Assembly: GCA_018830205.1 (NCBI GenBank)
Contig: JAHJSX010000189.1
Location: forward strand, 1-9,029
Length of the DNA stretch: 9,029 bases
Direction: 5' to 3'
DNA from: an archaeon
GTDB lineage: Archaea; Hydrothermarchaeota; Hydrothermarchaeia; Hydrothermarchaeales; Hydrothermarchaeaceae
Under the pieces are notes generated by a model. It had not been told where the DNA came from. It did no database searches and saw nothing but the letters and a program-made list of their open reading frames with translations. Position 1 is the first letter of the stretch. Each line of letters begins with the position of its first letter. Shown here piece by piece: positions 1 through 5,515 of this stretch. A program made the position numbers and the translations under genes.

Positions 1-196
1 CGACTTCCCTTATGAAAGGTGTCGGCACACCTGCTCTTCTCGCCGCAGATATGAGCTTTGCCTCCCTTTTGGTCCTTTGCCTTCGAAGCGTTTCATCGAG
101 CTCTTTGACTCGATAAGATTTTTTGATTCGCTCCTTTATCACTGCGTCACCACTCAGGTAGATGTTCGCCTCTGCGCCTTTGCCTATCATCTCCAT
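1..196 (-). CDS. bud32: Bud32 KEOPS kinase/ATPase, 5' part only
   Basis: This is the N-terminal part (about 65 codons) of the atypical small kinase Bud32. Bud32 acts as an ATPase with Kae1 in the KEOPS complex that makes N6-threonylcarbamoyladenosine (t6A) on ANN-decoding tRNAs. I translated it by hand from the reverse strand. It begins MEMIGKGAEANIYL, with the short nucleotide-binding loop GKGAEA at residues 5-10. The kinase lysine lies in VIKER (K21), and the helix-C glutamate is probably E45 in TKREAKLI. The segment ends with the family-typical AGVPTP. Two starts are possible: ATG at 196, or ATG at 190, which overlaps the Kae1 stop as ATGA. The gene continues beyond the left edge. Many euryarchaea fuse Kae1 and Bud32 into one protein. 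Here a stop codon separates them and they are only overlapping neighbours. Confidence 0.93.
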   Translation of the reverse strand, partial: MEMIGKGAEANIYLSGDAVIKERIKKSYRVKELDETLRRQRTKREAKLISAARRAGVPTPFIREV

Positions 197-1158
197 TTTA
201 CGTCCACCTCGTCGGTCCTGAACCTCTGCCTGACGGCCGTATCCTCTAATGACTGGCGCTCTCCTGATTTGTACCTCAAAATTCCGGCCCACGCTATCAT
301 GGCGCCGTTGTCCCCGAGCACATCTTTTTGGGGAATAAAAAATTCGGCGCCGTGCTCATGCGCCATCGTTTTTATCATTTCCTGCAGCCTTTTATTTATT
401 GCAACGCCGCCTGCAAGCATTACCTCGCGCTTTTCTGTGTGAGCGATAGCGCGCTCAGTGACCTCTGTAATCATGGCAAAGGCTGTCTCCTGGAGGCCGC
501 AGCAGACGTCTTCAACCCTGTGCTTGGCAAGAGCATTTACTGCTGCTGTGTATATGCCCGAAAATGAAAGGTCCATCCCCTTTACAACATAGGGTAGGGG
601 TATGTATTTTCCATCAAGCGCCAGCTTCTCGACAACCGGGCCTCCGGGATTTCCAATACCGGCAGACCTTGCAAACTGGTCGATGCAGTTGCCTATCGCT
701 ATGTCCAGCGTCTCCCCGAATACCCTGTATCTTCCAGAATCAAATGCGATTATCTGGGTGTTGCCCCCAGATACATAAAGAGTAATGGGGTCGCGGGCCC
801 CTGTCAAAAGCATTCCGATTTCTATATGCCCAATGCAGTGATTGACGCCAATGAGGGGGATGTCATTTACAAGTGAAAGCGTCCTTGCAGATACAGCAGC
901 AACACGCAGGCAGGGGCCGAGGCCCGGCCCCTGTGAAAACGCAATTAAATCGATGGCGCCCAGATCAAGATTTGCGCCGTCTAAAGCCTGTTCTAGCACC
1001 GCGCCCATATTATCGGCATGATGCTGTGCCGCCTCCCGAGGGTGTATGCCTGTAACAAGAGGCATGTGTTTTATGGCGTTTGCAAGAATCTCCCCGCCAT
1101 CAGTTACTATTCCAACACCCAGCTTCTCGGCAGTCCCTTCTATGCCAAGGCAAATCAT
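187..1158 (-). CDS. kae1: Kae1/TsaD/OSGEP-family tRNA t6A threonylcarbamoyltransferase
   Basis: This is the catalytic subunit of the archaeal KEOPS complex, which transfers the threonylcarbamoyl group to A37 of tRNA. The protein has 323 residues, the usual length for an unfused archaeal Kae1, with an ASKHA fold. It opens with the nucleotide-binding strand ICLGIEGTA. The metal-binding HxxxH motif is NHCIGH (H107, H111) and the third metal ligand is probably D283 in LGDNGAM. Other family signatures are SQGPGLGPCLR (75-85), YVSGGNTQ (128-135) and GNPGGP. The ATG at 1158 overlaps the S27ae stop as ATGA, and the 3' end overlaps the Bud32 start, so translation is probably coupled at both ends. The adjacent partner Bud32 supports the KEOPS assignment over a bacterial-type TsaD role. 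Confidence 0.97.
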   Translation of the reverse strand: MICLGIEGTAEKLGVGIVTDGGEILANAIKHMPLVTGIHPREAAQHHADNMGAVLEQALDGANLDLGAIDLIAFSQGPGLGPCLRVAAVSARTLSLVNDIPLIGVNHCIGHIEIGMLLTGARDPITLYVSGGNTQIIAFDSGRYRVFGETLDIAIGNCIDQFARSAGIGNPGGPVVEKLALDGKYIPLPYVVKGMDLSFSGIYTAAVNALAKHRVEDVCCGLQETAFAMITEVTERAIAHTEKREVMLAGGVAINKRLQEMIKTMAHEHGAEFFIPQKDVLGDNGAMIAWAGILRYKSGERQSLEDTAVRQRFRTDEVDVKWR

Positions 1159-1484
1159 TTTTTCTTCGCAGTTTTGGAATCTTTTTTCTTTCCCTTTGCG
1201 GGTTCTTCTTCCTTGGGTTTTTCTTCGGTCTCCCCTTCTGGTTTTGCTTCCTCTTTTTCTACCTTTTTCTCTTCTTTTGGCGCTGGTTTAGGCTCTGGTT
1301 TTGGCTGCTGTTTTGGCTCAATTCTCTCTTTTCCTTCCTTCCATTCAGTGTATCCGCAGCTTCCGCATGAAAATCGATTGCTGTGCTCGGCCATGAAAAC
1401 GCCCTCACCGCATCTTGGACAGAAGCGGTTTTTCCGCACGAGTGTCTCGCCGCTTACTTCGTATTGCTCCCATTTCTTGGACAT
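1155..1484 (-). CDS. rps27ae: Small ribosomal subunit protein eS31 (S27ae) with long C-terminal tail
   Basis: This is a zinc-ribbon protein of the 30S subunit. The folded part is only about 50 residues and holds two CxxC pairs (C22/C25 in CPRC and C40/C43 in CGSC), followed by the typical GYTEW. Archaeal S27ae proteins are usually little longer than this core. Here some 60 further residues, rich in Lys, Glu, Pro and Ala, bring the total to 109. There is no N-terminal ubiquitin-like domain, unlike the eukaryotic precursor. The ATG at 1484 directly follows the S24e stop, with a GGTGA Shine-Dalgarno-like sequence formed by the end of S24e. The stop overlaps the Kae1 start (ATGA). The tail resembles those of S24e and S6e in this window. 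Confidence 0.95.
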   Translation of the reverse strand: MSKKWEQYEVSGETLVRKNRFCPRCGEGVFMAEHSNRFSCGSCGYTEWKEGKERIEPKQQPKPEPKPAPKEEKKVEKEEAKPEGETEEKPKEEEPAKGKKKDSKTAKKK

Positions 1485-1997
1485 CTACTCACCCTTCTTC
1501 TCTTCTTTTGGTTCTTCGGCTGGTTTTTCTGCTTTTACTTCTTCTGGCTTCTTCTCTTCTTTTTCGTCAGGCTTTGTTTCCTCTTTTGCCTCTTTTGGTT
1601 CTTCTGGCTTCTTCTCTTCTTTTTTATCGGGTTTTGGTTCTTCAGCTGGTTTTTCTTTTGGGGCCTCTTTTGCAGCTTCTGCCGGGGCTTCTTCCTTTGG
1701 CTTCTCTTTGCCTTCCACTTCGATTAAACCATTTTTAATCAGCCTGTGCCTTGGCTCTATTTCCATGGCCCGCTCTTTTGTTTCATAAACCTTTACTGTG
1801 CCAATTGTCTCTTTTGAGCCGTACTTTGACTTGAAAGAACCAATTATTATAGTTCCTTTTCCGATTTCTTTTGTCACGGAAATCTTCTGGCGTATTTCAT
1901 CAATGCTTGGAGTGACTGTATCCTGAGTAATCTTAACCTCAAACTGCCTGCGCTTAAGAAGGGGATTTTCCTTCTCACTTAGTATCTCTACCTTCAT
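1485..1997 (-). CDS. rps24e: Small ribosomal subunit protein eS24 (S24e) with repeat-containing tail
   Basis: This is a 30S ribosomal protein. The first 95 or so residues are the S24e domain: MKVEILSEKENPLLKRR at the N-terminus, a GSFKSKYG segment near residue 53, then VYETKERA. About 75 residues of Lys/Glu/Pro/Ala-rich low-complexity sequence follow, making 170 in all against roughly 100 for a typical archaeal S24e. Inside the tail a 20-residue unit (KPDKKEEKKPEEP... then KPDEKEEKKPEEV...) is repeated. I chose the ATG at 1997 because a GGAGG lies 7 nt upstream and the homologous N-terminus begins there. A GTG at 2024 in the same frame would add nine unconserved residues. The start overlaps the stop of the preceding kinase gene by one base (TAATG). 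Confidence 0.95.
   Translation of the reverse strand: MKVEILSEKENPLLKRRQFEVKITQDTVTPSIDEIRQKISVTKEIGKGTIIIGSFKSKYGSKETIGTVKVYETKERAMEIEPRHRLIKNGLIEVEGKEKPKEEAPAEAAKEAPKEKPAEEPKPDKKEEKKPEEPKEAKEETKPDEKEEKKPEEVKAEKPAEEPKEEKKGE
1539..1644. repeat. Direct repeat, 60-bp period, in the S24e tail
   Basis: The 26 bases at 1539-1564 recur identically at 1599-1624, exactly 60 bp away, and the flanking bases remain similar. On the coding strand this gives two copies of a 20-residue unit (core KEEKKPEE). The in-frame 60-bp spacing suggests that the tail grew by slippage or tandem duplication. It does not look like a mobile element. Confidence 0.85.
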
Positions 1998-2530
1998 TAC
2001 TTTTCCTCCGTTTTGGGTTTCCACTTATCCTGGTCCATTATCATTTTTATTATTGTACCTGCATCGAATTTTTTCTCTTCTGTAACACGAACCATAACGA
2101 TGCCTTCATTCGGCTGGCCGTACAGGACAATGCTGTCCCAGTCCGCCTCGAGGATGCATGGGAGAACCGCAAGGTCCTCTTCTCCGTCGACGACAATCAG
2201 GGAGCCCGGCGCTTCCATTCCTTCATGGATTTTGTCCCACAGCTCCTCTGTTATCATTCCAGACGGGTTTTTGGCATTTATTGTCTTTTCATTGAATGCT
2301 GGTTCTTGTGTTATTTCCCTTTTCGTTTTCAGGTCTATGATTGCAAGAGACGGTTTGATACCGACGGCAAGAATATTTTTCAAGGTCACATCGCCGACTA
2401 CGATGACTTTCTCGCCTTTTAGGTTTTCTTTAATGCTCTCTGCTGGCTCGGTGCCCTCGCCTTTGAAAACTTTGCCGAATGGTTTTTTTAAAAGAGGGCG
2501 AAGCTCTTTTGTAACTTTTAGGTCTTTCAT
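1997..2530 (-). CDS. DUF359 GTP-dependent dephospho-CoA kinase
   Basis: This is a 177-residue protein of the archaeal DUF359 family, whose members catalyse the last step of CoA synthesis: phosphorylation of dephospho-CoA using GTP. It is unrelated to bacterial CoaE. Family blocks visible in order are LRPLLKKPFG (10-19), VVGDVT (44-49), the acidic/basic strand IIDLKTKRE (64-72), NPSGMITEELW (88-98), VVDGEEDLAVLP (113-124) and YGQPNEGIVMV. The Asp/Glu residues in GDVT, IIDLKTKR and DGEED are the expected metal/nucleotide-contacting positions by family analogy. The ATG at 2530 overlaps the Spt4 stop as ATGA, and the stop overlaps the S24e ATG by one base. I recall its place between Spt4 and S24e as conserved in euryarchaea. 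The metabolic link to the neighbouring genes is unclear. Confidence 0.93.
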   Translation of the reverse strand: MKDLKVTKELRPLLKKPFGKVFKGEGTEPAESIKENLKGEKVIVVGDVTLKNILAVGIKPSLAIIDLKTKREITQEPAFNEKTINAKNPSGMITEELWDKIHEGMEAPGSLIVVDGEEDLAVLPCILEADWDSIVLYGQPNEGIVMVRVTEEKKFDAGTIIKMIMDQDKWKPKTEEK

Positions 2531-2709
2531 TTTACTCGAAGGGCATATTTTCCTTTGATTTTGATATTGAGCCTTTTTGCGATTTCTGATGTTTCAGGGT
2601 CTACTATACTCACGTAGCCTATCCAATCGGTTGATGTTGGTGCCTTGCAGATAGTGCATATGTCCATCGTTGTCACCTTGCTGCACTCTTTACAGGCCTT
2701 TTCCTTCAT
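2527..2709 (-). CDS. spt4: Transcription elongation factor Spt4 (RpoE2)
   Basis: Spt4 is a small zinc-ribbon protein that pairs with Spt5 and clamps RNA polymerase for processive elongation. At 60 residues it matches archaeal Spt4. The zinc site is two CxxC pairs: C6/C9 in CKEC and C18/C21 in CTIC. The second half contains the strand DWIGYVSIVDP followed by SEIAKRLNI, as expected for the Spt5-binding face, and ends in the typical GKYALRVK. Both ends overlap neighbours as ATGA: the ATG overlaps the Rpo7 stop, and the stop overlaps the DUF359 start. Co-transcription with Rpo7 gives two RNA-polymerase-associated factors side by side. Confidence 0.95.
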   Translation of the reverse strand: MKEKACKECSKVTTMDICTICKAPTSTDWIGYVSIVDPETSEIAKRLNIKIKGKYALRVK

Positions 2710-3386
2710 TTTTTATCCCCTTTAGGCTTTTCCTTTTTGGGTTCTTTTCCCTTTTTCTTTTCTGGCTCCTTGGTCTTTTTTGTTTCCGTCTTATCGGGCT
2801 TGTCTTTGTCTTTCTTCTTGGCTTCTTTTAGCCATTCGAACTTCCCGAGTCCAGGTTGTCGCATTGTGAGGTTTATCTTGCTTTCTTTTCCTTTGTCTGA
2901 ACTCAAGGACGCAGCCACGACCCTTGCCCTCACCTTGTCGCCCACTTCAAGCGTCTTGCTTGATTCCTTTCCTACAAGAGCGCCTCTTTTTTTGTCATAT
3001 ACTATAAAATCGTCAGTAATCTGTGATACGTGAATCAGCCCATCAAGGGGCCCGAATCTTATGAAGGCGCCGAATTCAACTATTTCGACTACGGACCCAT
3101 CGACAATTTCGTGAAGCTCCGGCTTGTATACAAGCGCCTCGAATACCACATTGTGGAATGCCGCGCCGTCTCCTGGGATTACTGCGCCGTCTTCTATTGA
3201 TTTGACTTCTGTCACTGCAAGTACTGCTCCCTGGTCCCGGTCAATCTTTCCTTCGTAGCCGCCTTCGGTTCTTCCGTTGAATTCGTATCCGATTTTGAGG
3301 ATGTTCTCGATGACTGCCTCTAATGGCTTGCCAAATTCATCTGGCGGTACCCTTACCAGGTCTTCCATTACTTCAAGTCTAAATAT
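2706..3386 (-). CDS. rpo7: RNA polymerase subunit Rpo7 (RpoE1), likely AUA start, charged C-terminal tail
   Basis: This stalk subunit pairs with Rpo4 and binds emerging RNA. It has the N-terminal tip domain (VRVPPDEFG, then GDGAAFHNVVFEALVYKP) and an S1 domain starting near residue 97 (EFGAFIRFGPLDGLIHVSQITDD), ending near TMRQPGLGKFEWL. The first ATG (3368) would remove the first conserved strand. In frame upstream, the codons from 3386 read IFRLEV before M-E-D-L. This aligns without gaps to the MYK... start I recall for methanococcal Rpo7. An AGGAGGT lies at 3394-3400, 7 nt from an ATA codon at 3384-3386, and no ATG, GTG or TTG lies between. I therefore propose an AUA start (226 residues); the conservative start is 3368 (220). 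Two oddities are about ten extra residues before YEGKIDRD, and a 37-residue Lys/Glu/Pro tail. Confidence 0.93.
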   Translation of the reverse strand: MFRLEVMEDLVRVPPDEFGKPLEAVIENILKIGYEFNGRTEGGYEGKIDRDQGAVLAVTEVKSIEDGAVIPGDGAAFHNVVFEALVYKPELHEIVDGSVVEIVEFGAFIRFGPLDGLIHVSQITDDFIVYDKKRGALVGKESSKTLEVGDKVRARVVAASLSSDKGKESKINLTMRQPGLGKFEWLKEAKKKDKDKPDKTETKKTKEPEKKKGKEPKKEKPKGDKK

Positions 3387-3393
3387 TGTAAAA

Positions 3394-3400
3394 ACCTCCT
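3394..3400 (-). promoter_or_regulatory. Shine-Dalgarno AGGAGGT deciding the Rpo7 start
   Basis: A full AGGAGGT begins inside the stop codon of the PIN gene. Its 7-nt distance to the ATA at 3386 equals the spacing of the identical AGGAGGT before the S6e TTG start. It is 25 nt from the ATG at 3368, too far to serve that codon. Confidence 0.75.
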
Positions 3401-3782
3401 AATCAAGCGCTAGGTATTTTTTCTGCCTTAAATAGATTAAAGGTGCGCCTTTTCTTTTTATCTTCTCCTTTAAAACCTTATCGTTTGTACATATTATCGT
3501 ATCTTTTGATGCGAGGGCCAAAAGTGCGTCGTCTGCGTTCCCATTTCCAGGTATTACAGTCAGGTCTTTTTTCATTTCAAGTGAGGCCCGTGCAGCCCGC
3601 CCGCTCTTGCTTTTTTCTTTTGATATTCCCTCAAGTTCTTTTAATACGCTTTCAGGTATGCATAGTTCATATCTAAATCCAAGAATCCTGTCAAGCTCGG
3701 CCTTTATATCAACGCCGAACTGAAATGGAATCATGATGAAATTCGTGTCGAGCACCACTTTATACGATGTTTCCATGGCCAA
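3399..3782 (-). CDS. PIN-domain protein, Fcf1/Utp24-like nuclease family
   Basis: This is a PIN-domain protein of 127 residues. The acidic residues of the metal site are visible: D12 in VVLDTNF, E44 in IPESVLKELEG, D84/D85 in NADDALLALA and D101 in CTNDKVL. In archaea the gene between aIF2-gamma and rpo7 is usually annotated as an Fcf1-like rRNA-processing nuclease. That fits this ribosomal context better than a VapC toxin, and no antitoxin-like gene is adjacent. The start may be TTG at 3782, which has an AGGTGG 7 nt upstream (inside conserved aIF2-gamma codons, so possibly fortuitous), or ATG at 3776, two codons later. Either way the start overlaps the end of aIF2-gamma by 17-23 nt. The RNA target is inferred from context only. 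Confidence 0.9.
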   Translation of the reverse strand: MAMETSYKVVLDTNFIMIPFQFGVDIKAELDRILGFRYELCIPESVLKELEGISKEKSKSGRAARASLEMKKDLTVIPGNGNADDALLALASKDTIICTNDKVLKEKIKRKGAPLIYLRQKKYLALD

Positions 3783-4980
3783 TCAACCGCCACCTGGCCC
3801 CAATCCTTCTGCTTATCGCTGTTCTCATTCCCTTGTCCGCGCAAACTGGAAGTTTTAACCGCACTTCTGTCCTTCCATTGGTAGCACTTGTTACGACTCC
3901 TACGGTCGTTGTCGTTCCGACATTAAGCATTAGAAGCTCGCTGGTTTTTATTTCATCGACCTCAAGCTCCTCTTTTGTACCGACAACCCTTGAAAGCAGG
4001 TGCGTCTCCAGGTTCAGTTTATGCCGTACCTCAGGAAGTGTGCCGGGCTTTCCAAGGATTCCCCCAAGAAGGCCGTCTGCCTTTGTCATGCTTGGGTCAA
4101 GCTTTGTGCCAATGCCTATCAGTCCCCCTGGCTTTGCGCTCTTTGAGCCCTTCTCGCCTGTCATGAGCGTGGTCACCTCTGTTTTAAGCGGCTGCCACCG
4201 TGTCTTGTTGTCCTCTTCTATCTTGATGCCCGGGCAGATTTCGATAGGGTCGCCAACTTTTACGCTCCCCTGTTCAAGTGAGCCTCCGACGACGCCGCCG
4301 ACCAGCTCTTCTGGAAGCGTGCCTGGCTTGTTTACATCGAACGAGCGGGCAATGAACATCCTATAGGGCTTCTTTGGGTCTCTTTTTGGCGTTGGTATGA
4401 CTTTTTCAATCTCTTGAATTAGAACGTCAATGTTTGCGTTGTGCCTTGCTGCAATGGGTATGATTGGGGCATTTTCCGCGACCGTGCCTTTCACAAATTC
4501 CTGTATCTGCCTGTAATTTTCCTTGACTTTATCAATGGGCACGATATCGACCTTGTTCTGGACGATTACGATATTTTCAATTCCCACTATGTTAAGGGCC
4601 ATGAGATGCTCTTTTGTCTGGGGCTGGGGGCATTCCTCATTGGCGGCTATTACAAGAACAGCGCCGTCCATGATTGCAGCGCCAGAAAGCATAGTTGCCA
4701 TTAAAGTCTCATGTCCGGGTGAATCAACAAATGCCACCTCCCGAAGTACCTCTGACTTTTCGCCGCATCCAGGGCATTTTTTCTCTGTTGTATAGGCTTG
4801 GGGCTCCGGGCACTTGGGGCATTTTCGAAAAGTAGAATTGGCGTATCCAAGCCTTATTGAAATGCCTCTTTTTATCTCTTCAGAGTGGCGGTCAGTCCAA
4901 ACGCCCGATAGGGCCTGGGTCAAAGTAGTCTTGCCATGGTCAACATGGCCCACAAGCCCTATATTTACTTCAGACTGCAC
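3760..4980 (-). CDS. eif2g: Translation initiation factor aIF2 subunit gamma
   Basis: This is the GTPase subunit of archaeal aIF2, which delivers initiator Met-tRNA to the small subunit. The protein has 406 residues, full length for the family. G1 is GHVDHGKTT (11-19) and switch I is RGISIRLGYA, with Ser where some homologues have Thr. An inserted zinc ribbon follows (C54/C57 and C69/C72), then G3 DSPGHE (86-91) and G4 NKVD (142-145). The C-terminus ends in the family-typical RRIGARWRLIG. Domains 2 and 3 follow the G domain, with GTLPEELVGGVVGGSL and KPGGLIGIGTKLDP visible. The start is GTG at 4980, immediately after the S6e TAA. No better ATG exists before the P-loop. Translation is probably coupled to S6e, because the only upstream Shine-Dalgarno-like sequence is a weak GAGG inside the S6e tail. 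Confidence 0.97.
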   Translation of the reverse strand: MQSEVNIGLVGHVDHGKTTLTQALSGVWTDRHSEEIKRGISIRLGYANSTFRKCPKCPEPQAYTTEKKCPGCGEKSEVLREVAFVDSPGHETLMATMLSGAAIMDGAVLVIAANEECPQPQTKEHLMALNIVGIENIVIVQNKVDIVPIDKVKENYRQIQEFVKGTVAENAPIIPIAARHNANIDVLIQEIEKVIPTPKRDPKKPYRMFIARSFDVNKPGTLPEELVGGVVGGSLEQGSVKVGDPIEICPGIKIEEDNKTRWQPLKTEVTTLMTGEKGSKSAKPGGLIGIGTKLDPSMTKADGLLGGILGKPGTLPEVRHKLNLETHLLSRVVGTKEELEVDEIKTSELLMLNVGTTTTVGVVTSATNGRTEVRLKLPVCADKGMRTAISRRIGARWRLIGHGNIV

Positions 4981-5514
4981 TTACTTCGCCTCTTCCTCTT
5001 TCTTCTCTTCTTTCTTTGGTTTTTCTTCTGCCTTTTTTTCAGCTTTTGGCTTTTCTTCCTTGGCTGGCTTTGCTTCCTCTTTTGCCGGTTTTTCCTCTTT
5101 TTTCGGCTTCTCTTCCTTTGCCGGAGCCTCTTCTGCGGCATCTTCGCCGCCGAGAAGCTTTTCAATCGGCTTTGTGCCTGCCTTTACAATCTTTGCGTTT
5201 ATCTGCACTATGTCACTTGCCAGTACGTTTCCCCTGACTGTCTTTCTTCGCTTTACGCCCTTTGACGTTGGCTTGTAGCAGGGTCCATCGCTAAGCAGCA
5301 CCTTCTTCCTGCCTCTTCCCGGCATATCAACTCTCATTGGAAACCCGTCTTTGTCGCTGCCGCCGGTAATCTGGATTTTATAACCAGTGAGTCCAATGGA
5401 AGCTCCATCAATCTCTTTTCCGATTCTTGTGCCAATTATCTTGGCTTTGTCCGCTTCCACTTCTATGCTGTAAGACTTTCCTGTCTTTGGGTCCGATAGT
5501 ATAACCTTTTGCAA
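4981..5514 (-). CDS. rps6e: Small ribosomal subunit protein eS6 (S6e) with Lys/Glu/Ala tail, TTG start
   Basis: This is a 30S subunit protein. The S6e domain occupies about residues 1-123: MQKVILSDPKTGKSY, GLTGYKIQITGGSDKDGFP (41-59), MRVDMPGRGRKKVLL, then VRGNVL and DIVQINAKI. The remaining 54 or so residues are a low-complexity tail built from Lys, Glu, Ala and Pro (repeated AKEEKP-like words), for 177 in total. Archaeal S6e is normally about 125-135 residues. Eukaryotic eS6 also has a charged C-terminal extension, but I see no clear homology to it. The start is TTG at 5514, with AGGAGGT 7 nt upstream and just one base after the aIF5B stop. The first ATG in frame would truncate the domain, so the TTG is well supported. 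Confidence 0.95.
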   Translation of the reverse strand: MQKVILSDPKTGKSYSIEVEADKAKIIGTRIGKEIDGASIGLTGYKIQITGGSDKDGFPMRVDMPGRGRKKVLLSDGPCYKPTSKGVKRRKTVRGNVLASDIVQINAKIVKAGTKPIEKLLGGEDAAEEAPAKEEKPKKEEKPAKEEAKPAKEEKPKAEKKAEEKPKKEEKKEEEAK

Positions 5515-5515
5515 C

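Noticed and set aside
1155..1484. Ubiquitin-like fusion on S27ae
   Set aside because: The extension is C-terminal and low-complexity. No ubiquitin-like fold or Gly-Gly end precedes the zinc ribbon.
1018..1788. Plus-strand open frame of 256 codons rich in Ser, Phe and Gly
   Set aside because: It lies opposite the S27ae/S24e tails and parts of Kae1. The Ser/Phe richness is the complement of Lys/Glu codons, and there is no recognisable domain.
2013..2558. Plus-strand open frame of 181 codons
   Set aside because: It lies opposite the DUF359 kinase, whose conserved motifs establish the minus strand as coding.
3399..3782. VapBC toxin-antitoxin pair
   Set aside because: The PIN protein could resemble VapC, but no antitoxin gene is adjacent and the position between aIF2-gamma and rpo7 fits the Fcf1-like family.
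3767..4366. Plus-strand open frame of 199 codons
   Set aside because: It is a shadow of aIF2-gamma; no family features and a Ser/Pro-rich composition.
4965..5165. Minus-strand 66-codon Lys/Arg-rich open frame
   Set aside because: It is an alternate-frame reading of the S6e tail. Purine-rich tails give basic readings in a shifted frame.
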